NCBI RefSeq assembly: GCF_037203765.1
Contig: NZ_JBBCAS010000002.1
Span: 434,001 to 498,000, forward strand
Origin: Sediminicola sp037203765
GTDB taxonomy: Bacteria > Bacteroidota > Bacteroidia > Flavobacteriales > Flavobacteriaceae
Length of the DNA stretch: 64,000 nucleotides
Direction: 5' to 3'
Below, piece after piece: positions 42,227 through 50,751 of the stretch. Position 1 is the stretch's first letter, and every line of letters begins with the position of its first letter. Under the pieces are notes generated by a model. That model was not told the DNA's origin. It saw only the letters and a program-made list of their open reading frames with translations, and searched no databases. The position numbers and the translations under genes are program-made.

Positions 42227-42868
42227 CTAGTTTTTGTCCTCCAACAAGGGCACGAACCTAAAGGAACCATATTCCTTTTTTTCAAATTCCAATTCGGATT
42301 TTCTTATGAACAAGGTCATGACCTGATCATCCGTTCCAACAGGAATCACCAATCTTCCCCCAATTTTTAATTGGGCCATCAGTGGTTTGGGGACATAGGG
42401 GGCCCCAGCGGTAACCACTATGCCATCAAACGGAGCTTCCTCCGGTAATCCCTTGTAACCGTCACCGAATATCATTTTTTTGGGGCGGTATCCCATTTTT
42501 TTGAAAAAGATGTTGGTTTTTTTAAACAGCTCCAATTGCCTTTCAATAGTATATACTTTTGCTTTTAATTGCAACAAGGCTGCCGTTTGATATCCACTTC
42601 CCGTACCAATCTCCAAAATTTTATGGTTGGGGCTTACTTCCAAAAGTTCGGTCTGGAAGGCTACGGTATAGGGATGGGAGATCGTTTGGTCAGCACCAAT
42701 GGGAAAAGCCTTATCCTGATAAGCGTGATCTTCAAAAGTACTATCTAAAAATAAGTGGCGGGGTATGGTGCGTATTGCCTCCAATACTTTGTGGTCTACA
42801 ATTCCTTTTTCAGCCAGAATATCGGCCAATTTATTGCGCATTCCACGATGTTTAAGGGTATCTTTCAA
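42227..42868 (-). CDS. pcm: Protein-L-isoaspartate O-methyltransferase
   Basis: Methylates L-isoaspartyl residues in damaged proteins with S-adenosylmethionine to start their repair. 213 residues, normal length. Motifs: the SAM-binding ILEIGTGSGYQTAALLQL (about residue 85), the pre-methyltransferase segment AFPIGADQTISHPYTVAF and the post-SAM GLPEEAPFDGIVVTAGAPYVP. A cytosolic stand-alone gene; the 237 bp upstream (to 43105) contains only the promoter of the next gene and no RNA. Confidence 0.96.
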   Translation of the reverse strand: MKDTLKHRGMRNKLADILAEKGIVDHKVLEAIRTIPRHLFLDSTFEDHAYQDKAFPIGADQTISHPYTVAFQTELLEVSPNHKILEIGTGSGYQTAALLQLKAKVYTIERQLELFKKTNIFFKKMGYRPKKMIFGDGYKGLPEEAPFDGIVVTAGAPYVPKPLMAQLKIGGRLVIPVGTDDQVMTLFIRKSELEFEKKEYGSFRFVPLLEDKN

Positions 42869-43082
42869 AAGTCTGGTTTTGGGCTACGAAGTTAAAAAAA
42901 AGGATGGCTATTCTAATGGAGCATCTTAAAAAGTTATCCATAGCCTTATAAAAAAGACACCTCTTGAAATTTTGCAAACAACATCTAGGTTACAGGTGTT
43001 AGCACGCTCTGCATCTAAAACTCCCATTGTGAATTCCTTAAAACTACGTATCAATTTTCATGGAAGAATCGTTTCATATCCT

Positions 43083-43090
43083 TATTTTTG
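43083..43090 (+). promoter_or_regulatory. -7 element of the oxidoreductase gene
   Basis: TATTTTTG is a perfect -7 match. Transcription would begin near 43096, which excludes the TTG at 43088 as the start of the next gene and supports ATG 43106. Confidence 0.55.
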
Positions 43091-43105
43091 ACAAAAACGA
43101 ATTAT

Positions 43106-44071
43106 ATGCTCAAGGTTGGAGTTCTGGGAGCAGGACATTTAGGAAAAATACATTTGCGCCTTTTAAATGAATCCCAAAAATATGAACTGGTAGGATTTTT
43201 TGACCCAGATGCCATCAACGGCAAAAAAGTAGCGAATGAATTTGGATACACCTATTTTGACAATATCAATACACTAATTGATGCGGTAGATGTCGTTGAC
43301 ATTGTCACCCCTACCTTATCCCATTTTGATTGTGCCAAAAAAGCCATGGAAAAGGGAAGGCATGTTTTTATAGAAAAACCAATTACCAACACCTACGAGG
43401 AGGCAGAGGAACTTTTGAACCTTGAAAAAAAATTCGGGGTAAAAGGTCAGGTAGGTCATGTGGAGCGATTCAATCCTGCGTTTTCGGCTGTGAAGGATAA
43501 GATACAGAACCCAATGTTCATTGAGACCCATAGACTGGCCGAATTCAATCCAAGGGGAACAGATGTTCCCGTGGTTCTAGATCTGATGATACATGATATT
43601 GATGCCATCCTTAGCGTTGTACAATCTGAGGTAAAACAGATCAATGCCAGTGGCGTATCTGTGATCAGTAACTCCCCTGACATTGCCAATGCTAGGATAG
43701 AATTTGAAAATGGCTGCGTTGCCAACCTTACGGCGAGTCGTATTTCATTGAAGAACATGCGCAAATCCAGATTCTTTCAACGCGACGCCTATATTTCGGT
43801 TGACTTTTTGGAGAAAAAAGTAGAAGTAGTCAAAATGAAGGATGCCCCGGAAACACCTGGGGATTTTGACATGGTCTTACAAAATGCCGAAGGTGAGAAA
43901 AAACAGATCTATTTTGAAAATCCCACCATAGCTGCGAACAATGCCATATTGGATGAGTTGGAGACCTTTGCAGATGCCATTAACAACAATACCACCCCTG
44001 TGGTTTCCTTATATCAGGGAACCCAGGCCTTAAAAGTGGCCTTGCAAGTAATAGACTCCTTTAAAAAGTAA
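43106..44071 (+). CDS. Gfo/Idh/MocA-family oxidoreductase
   Basis: A 321-residue NAD(P)-dependent dehydrogenase. Rossmann motif GVLGAGHLGKIHLRLL starts at residue 4, the EKPI motif (HVFIEKPITNTYEEAEELL) is near residue 90, and the C-terminal alpha/beta domain has GHVERFNPAF and LMIHDIDAILSVV, carrying the putative catalytic His. Several family members act on sugars or inositols; the substrate here cannot be named. The next gene is about 100 bp away, with structured sequence between. Confidence 0.93.
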   Translation: MLKVGVLGAGHLGKIHLRLLNESQKYELVGFFDPDAINGKKVANEFGYTYFDNINTLIDAVDVVDIVTPTLSHFDCAKKAMEKGRHVFIEKPITNTYEEAEELLNLEKKFGVKGQVGHVERFNPAFSAVKDKIQNPMFIETHRLAEFNPRGTDVPVVLDLMIHDIDAILSVVQSEVKQINASGVSVISNSPDIANARIEFENGCVANLTASRISLKNMRKSRFFQRDAYISVDFLEKKVEVVKMKDAPETPGDFDMVLQNAEGEKKQIYFENPTIAANNAILDELETFADAINNNTTPVVSLYQGTQALKVALQVIDSFKK

Positions 44072-44084
44072 AAAAGTACAGCGA

Positions 44085-44123
44085 GGGCCAACACTGGCCC
44101 TTCGGGACTTGATTGACAATCAA
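44085..44123 (+). repeat. Two palindromic elements before the 3-hydroxyacyl-CoA dehydrogenase gene
   Basis: AGGGCCAACACTGGCCCT (44085-44102) can fold into a 7-bp stem with an ACAC loop. Next to it TTGATTGACAATCAA (44109-44123) is a 15-bp perfect palindrome with one central base. No T-run follows either, so an operator is as likely as a terminator. Confidence 0.4.
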
Positions 44124-44172
44124 CAGGGCCGAAAATATTTAAAAAATAACAATAAAACACTAAAATTAAAGC

Positions 44173-45060
44173 ATGAAAAATATAGCAGTTATAGGTGCTG
44201 GGACCATGGGCAATGGAATAGCCCACGTTTTTGCCCAAAATGGTTATAAGGTAAACTTAATCGATATTTCCCAATCGTCATTGGACAAAGGAATGTCGGT
44301 TATTGAAAAAAACCTGGACAGAATGGTTTCCAAAGGATCCATTGCTGAAGGAGTTAAATTGGACACCCTTAAAAACATCACCACCCATACTGTGCTCAAT
44401 GAGGGAGTAAAAAACATGGACTTGGTAGTGGAAGCTGCCACTGAGAATGTGGAGATCAAATTAAATATATTTAAGGAACTGGATCAGGTCTGTGGTCCGG
44501 ATACCGTGCTGGCCACCAATACCTCCTCTATTTCCATCACCCAGATAGGGGCCGTTACCAATAGACCGGACAAGGTCATTGGAATGCATTTTATGAACCC
44601 TGTACCCATCATGAAATTGGTTGAAATCATCAGGGGTTACAATACCTCCGACAAAGTTACCAAGGATATTATGGAACTGTCCGAGAAATTGGGCAAAACA
44701 CCAACAGAAGTAAACGATTACCCTGGATTTGTGGCCAATAGAATTTTAATGCCCATGATCAATGAGGCCATTGAAACTCTTTATAACGGTGTTGCCGGAG
44801 TTACCGAAATTGATACGGTTATGAAGCTGGGAATGGCACATCCGATGGGGCCATTGCAATTGGCGGATTTTATAGGATTGGATGTGTGTCTATCTATATT
44901 AAATGTCATGTACGATGGATTTAAAAATCCTAAATACGCACCTTGTCCCCTCTTGGTCAATATGGTAATGGCAAAAAAATTAGGCGTCAAGTCCGGAGAG
45001 GGATTCTATGATTATTCTGAATCCAAAAAAGCGGAAAAGGTATCCGTACAATTCATTTAA
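44173..45060 (+). CDS. 3-hydroxyacyl-CoA (3-hydroxybutyryl-CoA) dehydrogenase
   Basis: Oxidises 3-hydroxyacyl-CoA to 3-oxoacyl-CoA with NAD. 295 residues, the single-function short form. N-terminal Rossmann fold AVIGAGTMGNGIAHVFAQNGYKV; catalytic His in IGMHFMNPVPIMKLVEII; C-terminal dimerisation domain with VNDYPGFVANRILMPMINEA. It is the first gene of a tight plus-strand run: DUF1015 starts 8 bp after its stop. Related to butyryl-CoA or fatty acid breakdown or phenylacetate pathways; the exact chain length is open. Confidence 0.95.
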   Translation: MKNIAVIGAGTMGNGIAHVFAQNGYKVNLIDISQSSLDKGMSVIEKNLDRMVSKGSIAEGVKLDTLKNITTHTVLNEGVKNMDLVVEAATENVEIKLNIFKELDQVCGPDTVLATNTSSISITQIGAVTNRPDKVIGMHFMNPVPIMKLVEIIRGYNTSDKVTKDIMELSEKLGKTPTEVNDYPGFVANRILMPMINEAIETLYNGVAGVTEIDTVMKLGMAHPMGPLQLADFIGLDVCLSILNVMYDGFKNPKYAPCPLLVNMVMAKKLGVKSGEGFYDYSESKKAEKVSVQFI

Positions 45061-45068
45061 AATAATTT

Positions 45069-46304
45069 ATGGCCATCATCAAGGCTTTTAGGGCCATTAG
45101 ACCAGCAAAGGATAAAGCGCCTTTTTTGGCATCTCGTTCCTATGAGGATTATACCTCTAAGGAATTGAATGCCATACTCACCTATAATCCTTTTTCGTTC
45201 CTTCATATTATCAACCCCGGTTTCAAATTTGACAAAAAGGTGTCCGGAGGGGAACGGTTAAGACTTATACGCAATAGGTATTTGGAATTTTTGGAGGATG
45301 AAATCCTGATCAAGGACACCGTTCCCTCTTTTTACCTGTATAAAATAGAAAAGGAAGGTTTTAGTTCCTGTGGTTTATTCTGTGGTACCAGCGTTGAGGA
45401 TTACAAAAACAATGTCATTAAAAAACACGAGGATACGATAAAACATAGGGTCAACCTTTTTGCGGTATATCTAAAAAATGTGAGTTTTAATGCCGAGCCG
45501 GTTTTGATGACCTATCCTGACAATGAGACTGTGGGAAAAATTATCAACGAAGTAAAGCGTAGTGAGCCCGAATACCGATTTTCAACTACCGATAAGGCGA
45601 CCCATTCCCTTTGGACCATAACCAAAGAGAGCGACATATTGAAATTACAGGACGAGTTCAGTAAAATTGACTCGCTTTATATTGCCGATGGACATCATAG
45701 AAGTGCTTCTTCCATGATATTTGCCGATAAATCCAAAAAAAGCAATCCATCACATACTGGTGATGAACCCTACAATTATTTTATGAGCTATCTGATCCCT
45801 GAGTCAGAGATCAAGATTTTTGAGTTCAATAGGATGGTAAAAGACCTGAATGGACTTACCAAAGAAGAATTTCTGATTGCATTGGACACCTATTTCAAGA
45901 TTGAAAAGAAGGGCAATGTATTATACAAACCTCTGGAAAAACACCAATTCAGTATGTATTTGGATGGTGAATTTTACGCCTTACAATTGAGAAGGCAAAT
46001 ATTCAAATTCACGGATGCCCTGAGTAGACTGGATACCCAAATTCTATACAAAACAATCTTGGAACCCATCTTGGGCATATCCGATCTCAGAAAGGACAAA
46101 AGAATAAAATATGGTTTCGGCAAGAACAACATCTTCAACATGAAGGATGAAATAGATAAAGGTAACTTTATGGTTGGTTTTGGAATGGTCCCTGTATCTA
46201 TTGAAGAGCTGAAGGATATTGCCGATGCAGGATTGGTAATGCCGCCAAAAAGTACCTATATTGAGCCTAAAATAAGAAGTGGCCTTACCATATATGAACT
46301 ATAG
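45069..46304 (+). CDS. DUF1015 family protein
   Basis: A 411-residue soluble protein of the DUF1015 family. Motifs include AIIKAFRAIRPAKDKAPFLASRSYEDY at the start, YIADGHHRSASSM in the middle (a HHR-type catalytic-looking triad) and YGFGKNNIF in the C-terminal part. Members are widely conserved, often near serine or lysine metabolism genes, and are thought to be related to HPr-kinase-like or SerB/SerK-type enzymes; some archaeal relatives are ADP-dependent serine kinases. Here the function is not established. Operon with the dehydrogenase in front and YggS behind. Confidence 0.9.
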   Translation: MAIIKAFRAIRPAKDKAPFLASRSYEDYTSKELNAILTYNPFSFLHIINPGFKFDKKVSGGERLRLIRNRYLEFLEDEILIKDTVPSFYLYKIEKEGFSSCGLFCGTSVEDYKNNVIKKHEDTIKHRVNLFAVYLKNVSFNAEPVLMTYPDNETVGKIINEVKRSEPEYRFSTTDKATHSLWTITKESDILKLQDEFSKIDSLYIADGHHRSASSMIFADKSKKSNPSHTGDEPYNYFMSYLIPESEIKIFEFNRMVKDLNGLTKEEFLIALDTYFKIEKKGNVLYKPLEKHQFSMYLDGEFYALQLRRQIFKFTDALSRLDTQILYKTILEPILGISDLRKDKRIKYGFGKNNIFNMKDEIDKGNFMVGFGMVPVSIEELKDIADAGLVMPPKSTYIEPKIRSGLTIYEL

Positions 46305-46348
46305 TTTGCGTTTTACTCTTCTTACATTTGAATAAAGAAATCAAGAGA

Positions 46349-47008
46349 ATGGCTATCAAAGAAAACTTAGAGGAAATCCTTGGATCCATCCCAAAAACTG
46401 TAACTTTAGTTGCGGTGTCAAAAACAAAACCTGATCAAGATCTTCAAGAGGCCTATGATGCAGGACAGCGGGTTTTTGGAGAAAACAAAATACAGGAAAT
46501 GACCCAAAAGTGGGAGAACCTACCCAAGGATATCCAATGGCACATGATTGGACATGTACAGACCAACAAGGTAAAATATATGGCGGAATATGTATCCTTG
46601 GTGCATGGGGTGGATAGCCTTAAACTGCTCAAGGAAATTGACAAGCAGGCGAAAAAGCACAACAGGATTGTTGACTGTCTTTTACAAATGCATATAGCCG
46701 AGGAAGACACCAAATTTGGATTGGACGATGCCGAACTTCGGGATCTACTTTCTTCGGAAATATTCGGGAAATTAAAAAACGTGCAAGTTGTTGGACTCAT
46801 GGGCATGGCCACATTTACAGACGATAAAAATCAAATCCGTAGGGAATTCAAGCAACTTAAAAAGCAATTTGACACCTTGAAGGAAACACTGCCAAACATA
46901 CATACTCTTTCCATGGGAATGAGCGGAGATTATGAAATAGCCATTGAGGAAGGAAGTAACATGATCAGGATTGGGAGTAGTATTTTTGGAGCACGGAACT
47001 ACCAATAA
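46349..47008 (+). CDS. YggS/PROSC-family PLP-binding homeostasis protein
   Basis: A 219-residue single-domain PLP protein without known enzyme activity, which controls the free pyridoxal phosphate pool. ATG at 46349 is preferred to TTG at 46328. The PLP lysine is in LVAVSKTKPDQDL, and the fold is marked by GENKIQEMTQKW, WHMIGHVQTNKVKYM, LGLMGMATF-like GLMGMATFTDD, and LSMGMSGDYEIAIEEGSNMIRIGSSIFG. It lies between DUF1015 and the exonuclease fusion in one operon. Confidence 0.96.
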   Translation: MAIKENLEEILGSIPKTVTLVAVSKTKPDQDLQEAYDAGQRVFGENKIQEMTQKWENLPKDIQWHMIGHVQTNKVKYMAEYVSLVHGVDSLKLLKEIDKQAKKHNRIVDCLLQMHIAEEDTKFGLDDAELRDLLSSEIFGKLKNVQVVGLMGMATFTDDKNQIRREFKQLKKQFDTLKETLPNIHTLSMGMSGDYEIAIEEGSNMIRIGSSIFGARNYQ

Positions 47009-47046
47009 AATTAATAGCAATTATTGACCCATAAGGGTAAAGGAAA

Positions 47047-48408
47047 ATGTACGTAATACTCGATATAGAAACTACTGGCGGCAAGTATAATGAAGAGGGA
47101 ATCACTGAGATTGCCATCCATAGATTCGATGGACACGAAGTAGTGGATCAATTTATAAGCCTGATAAATCCCGAGAAGGAAATTCAACCGTTCGTCGTAA
47201 ACCTGACAGGCATCAACAACAAGATGTTACGGACAGCACCCAAGTTTTATGAAGTGGCAAAACGTATTGTCGAAATAACATCGGATGCCGTAATTGTGGC
47301 CCACAATGCCCAATTCGATTATCGTATTCTACGCACAGAATTCAGAAGGCTTGGTTTTAACTTTGAACGCAAAACCCTTTGCACGGTCGACCTATCAAAA
47401 AAACTGATACCAGACCAGGACTCATATAGTTTGGGGAAATTGGTACGTTCCCTGGGTATCCCAGTGAGCGATCGTCACCGGGCGAATGGGGATGCCTTGG
47501 CGACCTTAAAATTATTTAAGCTCCTATTATCCAAAGACAATGACAAATCCATCGTTAAAGAGATTACCAAGGCAGAGTCCCTTGGAGAACTCTCCCCTAC
47601 CCAATTGGATATTGTGGAACAACTCCCTTCTGTTCGCGGCGTCTATTACATGCACAATAAGGACGGTGAAATAATATTTCTCGGCAATTCCGGAAATTTA
47701 AAAAAGAGGGTAAACCAACATTTTACAAGTGACGGCTCCAAAGCCAGAAGAATTCAAAAAGAAACAAAAACCGTCACGTTTGAACGTACAGGGAGCGAAT
47801 TGGTGTCACTATTAAAGGAAAACGAAGAATTACAAAGGAACAAACCCAAATACAATACCTATTCCAAGAGAAAGCTATTTTCTTATGGGATCTATAAACG
47901 GACCGATCCCAACGGATATTTTACGCTGAGCAGCGAAAAGATCAATCCCGGACCTGGACTGGCAGCTACTTTTAACAGCATACATGCTGCCCAAAATTTC
48001 CTTTATAAGATAACAGAAGAATTTCAACTCTGCGATAAATTAAATGGTATTTCCCAAGCCAAGACCAATTGTTCAAAATATACCTCAGGAATATGTTTGG
48101 GAGCATGCATACAAAAAGAAGAGGCCCCTTCTTACAATAAAAGGGTTGCATTGGCCTTAGAAACCTATTCCATTGCCAACAAGAATATGATTCTAATAGA
48201 TAAGGGCCGAGAAATAGGAGAAAAAAGTGGCATTCTGATAAAAAATGGGGTTTTTAAAGGATTGGGTTTTTTTGATTTAAATTATCAAATCAACAAGATC
48301 CAAATTATGGAAAACATCATTACCCCAATGGAGGATAATCCCAATACCACCTTTCTAATCGAATCACATCTTAGAAAGGGAAAAATAGCCAAAATTGTTC
48401 CCTTGTAA
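47047..48408 (+). CDS. DnaQ-like 3'-5' exonuclease fused to a UvrC/Cho-like GIY-YIG domain
   Basis: A 453-residue two-domain nuclease. The N-terminal DEDDh exonuclease (about 1-165) has the Asp/Glu pair in ILDIETTGG, Asp in AHNAQFDYRIL and His/Asp in DRHRANGDALATLKL. The second domain (about 195-285) resembles the UvrC N-terminal GIY-YIG endonuclease (GVYYMHNKDGEIIFLGNSGNLKKRVNQHF), but the YIG part reads FLG. A UvrC-like segment with CSKYTSGICLGACI follows. The same fusion occurs in many Bacteria (exonuclease-Cho type), and a role in repair or proofreading is likely but unproven. Part of the operon with yggS. Confidence 0.92.
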   Translation: MYVILDIETTGGKYNEEGITEIAIHRFDGHEVVDQFISLINPEKEIQPFVVNLTGINNKMLRTAPKFYEVAKRIVEITSDAVIVAHNAQFDYRILRTEFRRLGFNFERKTLCTVDLSKKLIPDQDSYSLGKLVRSLGIPVSDRHRANGDALATLKLFKLLLSKDNDKSIVKEITKAESLGELSPTQLDIVEQLPSVRGVYYMHNKDGEIIFLGNSGNLKKRVNQHFTSDGSKARRIQKETKTVTFERTGSELVSLLKENEELQRNKPKYNTYSKRKLFSYGIYKRTDPNGYFTLSSEKINPGPGLAATFNSIHAAQNFLYKITEEFQLCDKLNGISQAKTNCSKYTSGICLGACIQKEEAPSYNKRVALALETYSIANKNMILIDKGREIGEKSGILIKNGVFKGLGFFDLNYQINKIQIMENIITPMEDNPNTTFLIESHLRKGKIAKIVPL

Positions 48409-48458
48409 ACGTCCCCTTATTTAGTGCACTTTTATTATTTTTACTAAAAAGCAATCTT

Positions 48459-49298
48459 TTGAGCCACCAACCCAACCTTTCCAAAAAATGGAAAAAAAAG
48501 ATCCATGAAGTAATCTACGGGACCCACACCCCTGCTGGCAAACTTTTCGACATTATCTTATTGATCGTTATTGTTTACAGTATTATCATTGTGATGCTGG
48601 AAAGTGTCCCTTGGATAGATGAACAATATCACACTTTTCTGAATATATCTGAATGGACCGTTACCATTCTATTTACATTGGAGTATATTTTAAGGATCAT
48701 ATGCATACGCAAGCCCAAGATCTATATCTTCAGCTTCTTTGGTATCGTTGATCTGTTGTCCACACTACCAAAATACCTGTCCCTTTTATTCGTAGGATCT
48801 CAATATCTTACAGCGTTTAGAGCGTTGCGACTCTTGAGGATTTTTAGAATCCTAAAATTGGCGCGTTTTGTTGGGGCATCCAATAATCTGGCCAGAGCCC
48901 TTAGTGCAAGTAGGTCCAAAATTTTAGTATTTGTTTTTTTTATCATTGTAATTTCTGTTCTTCTAGGTACTGTCATGTATATCGTTGAAGGACCTGAAAA
49001 CGGATTTAACAGTATTCCACACAGCGTCTATTGGACCATCGTAACATTGACTACTGTAGGATATGGGGATATTTCTCCACAAACACCTTTGGGACAGTTT
49101 CTGGCTAGCCTAATTATGATCATAGGTTATGGCATTATTGCCGTTCCCACTGGAATCGTTTCTGCCGAGTATACCAGTGAGATGAATAAAAGAAATGTCG
49201 TCGACAAAGGAAGGGCATGTGCCACATGTGGTACCGAGGTCCTAAGGAAGGATGCTGATTTCTGCAGGATCTGTGGCAACAAATTAACGGATGATTAA
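48459..49298 (+). CDS. Voltage-gated-type potassium channel with a C-terminal zinc ribbon
   Basis: A 279-residue six-helix channel. S1-S3 lie at about 30-115, S4 (LTAFRALRLLRIFRILKLARFV) carries positive residues at every third position as a voltage sensor, the pore loop has the K+ selectivity filter TVGYGD and S6 ends in GYGIIAVPTGIVSAEY. The C-terminal 34 residues hold CATC and CRIC (Cys254, 257, 269, 272), a rubredoxin-knuckle-like zinc ribbon that probably faces the cytoplasm. Translation starts at TTG (48459), with no ATG nearby in frame. The stop overlaps the miaA ATG. Confidence 0.92.
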   Translation: MSHQPNLSKKWKKKIHEVIYGTHTPAGKLFDIILLIVIVYSIIIVMLESVPWIDEQYHTFLNISEWTVTILFTLEYILRIICIRKPKIYIFSFFGIVDLLSTLPKYLSLLFVGSQYLTAFRALRLLRIFRILKLARFVGASNNLARALSASRSKILVFVFFIIVISVLLGTVMYIVEGPENGFNSIPHSVYWTIVTLTTVGYGDISPQTPLGQFLASLIMIIGYGIIAVPTGIVSAEYTSEMNKRNVVDKGRACATCGTEVLRKDADFCRICGNKLTDD

Positions 49299-50209
49299 TG
49301 GCGGATAAATGGCTTATTTCCATTATAGGACCCACTGCTATAGGTAAAACCTCCTTGGCAATAAAACTTGCCCAGCATTTTGGTACAGAGATCATATCAG
49401 CCGATTCTAGGCAGTTCTTTAAAGAAATGTCCATCGGTACTGCGGTCCCCTCCAAAGAGGAGTTGGCAGCAGCAAAACACCATTTTATCCAGAATATCAG
49501 CATTTTTGATCCTTATTCGGTTGGAGATTTTGAAAGGGAAGCTATTTCTCTCCTTCAAAAATTGTTCTCTATTAATGACATTGTTATCATGGTTGGGGGA
49601 AGCGGTCTTTATATAGATGCGGTAACCAAAGGCCTTGACAAATTCCCCGAGATTGACCCTGCCATCAGGACGCGATTAAATGAGCTTTTAAAGGTGGTAG
49701 GAATCTCTGCACTTCAAAAACAATTGTCCGACCTGGACCCTGAATACTATCAGAAAGTAGATATAGATAATCCGCACAGGTTAATCAGGGCTCTCGAAAT
49801 ATGTATAGGTGCCGGAAAGCCATTCTCCTCCTTTTTGGACCAGGAAAAAGACCCAAGGGAATTTAAGACGCTGAGTCTTGGCATAGATGCAGATCGCAAA
49901 ATAATTTATGACAGGATCAACCAAAGGGTAGACCTTATGGTAAAAGCAGGATTGTTGGAGGAAGTTAAGTCACTTGAACCCTACAAATCCCTGAATGCAC
50001 TGCAAACCGTTGGTTATAGGGAACTTTTTAAATATTTTGAGGGTGATTGGACTTTGGATTTTGCCATTTCCGAAATTAAAAAGAACAGCAGAAGATTTGC
50101 CAAAAGGCAATTGACCTGGTTTAAAAAAAATGAAGAAACCATTTGGGTAAACTACCAAGAGGATATAAAAGACATCGTTGAAAAAATTAATCAGAAAATC
50201 ACTTCATAG
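49298..50209 (+). CDS. miaA: tRNA dimethylallyltransferase
   Basis: Adds a dimethylallyl group to A37 of tRNAs reading codons that begin with U. 303 residues, normal. The P-loop ISIIGPTAIGKTSLAIKL is at the N-terminus, with DSRQFFKEMSIGTAVPS, the GGSGLYIDAVTKGL segment and the YQKVDIDNPHRLIRALEI motif for substrate binding. ATG overlaps the channel stop (TAATG) and the gluconokinase follows 2 bp after its stop, so translation of the three is coupled. Confidence 0.97.
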   Translation: MADKWLISIIGPTAIGKTSLAIKLAQHFGTEIISADSRQFFKEMSIGTAVPSKEELAAAKHHFIQNISIFDPYSVGDFEREAISLLQKLFSINDIVIMVGGSGLYIDAVTKGLDKFPEIDPAIRTRLNELLKVVGISALQKQLSDLDPEYYQKVDIDNPHRLIRALEICIGAGKPFSSFLDQEKDPREFKTLSLGIDADRKIIYDRINQRVDLMVKAGLLEEVKSLEPYKSLNALQTVGYRELFKYFEGDWTLDFAISEIKKNSRRFAKRQLTWFKKNEETIWVNYQEDIKDIVEKINQKITS

Positions 50210-50211
50210 AC

Positions 50212-50724
50212 ATGAGTTCAGATATTGGATATATTCTATTTGTCATGGGCGTATCCGGCTCGGGCAAATCTACCATAGGAAAGTTATTGGCAGAGGCCTT
50301 GGACTATCCATTTTTTGATGGAGATGATTTTCATCCGGAATCCAACATAAAAAAAATGAGTGCTGGTGATCCGCTTACGGATGAAGACCGACATGGATGG
50401 TTGTTAGCTTTAAATGAATTGGCAAAAAAACAACTGGGAACAGGGGCCGTTATTGCCTGCTCCGCCCTAAAGGAAAGTTATAGAAACCTCCTACAAAAAG
50501 ATATTGACAATAACGTACACTACATTTATTTGAAGGGGTCTTTTGAAGATATCCTTTATAGGCTGAAACAAAGGAAAGGTCACTTTATGCCCATGGAATT
50601 GTTACAATCCCAATTTGATCTGATGTCCCCCCCTAAGGATGCCATTGAGATAGATATCAATCAAAGTCCCGATAAAATGGTCCGTTTTATTTTAAACGCC
50701 TTGGATAGATTAAAGGAAAACTAA
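50212..50724 (+). CDS. gntK: Gluconokinase
   Basis: Phosphorylates D-gluconate to 6-phosphogluconate in the cytoplasm. 170 residues with P-loop VMGVSGSGKSTIGKLLAEAL, the substrate segment FFDGDDFHPESNIKKMSAGDPLTDEDRHGWL, and VIACSALKESYR with the Asp/Arg-binding region near the end (LKGSFEDILYRLKQRKGHFMPMELLQSQF). It sits directly after miaA and 27 bp before the gluconate permease, making a catabolic pair at the end of this operon. Confidence 0.95.
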   Translation: MSSDIGYILFVMGVSGSGKSTIGKLLAEALDYPFFDGDDFHPESNIKKMSAGDPLTDEDRHGWLLALNELAKKQLGTGAVIACSALKESYRNLLQKDIDNNVHYIYLKGSFEDILYRLKQRKGHFMPMELLQSQFDLMSPPKDAIEIDINQSPDKMVRFILNALDRLKEN

Positions 50725-50751
50725 ATTGCCAATACACCAACCAAAATTATC

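Noticed and set aside
42869..43080. Possible small RNA between pcm and the oxidoreductase gene
   Set aside because: No stable stem with T-run and no promoter with both elements could be found; only the -7 box of the next gene is convincing.
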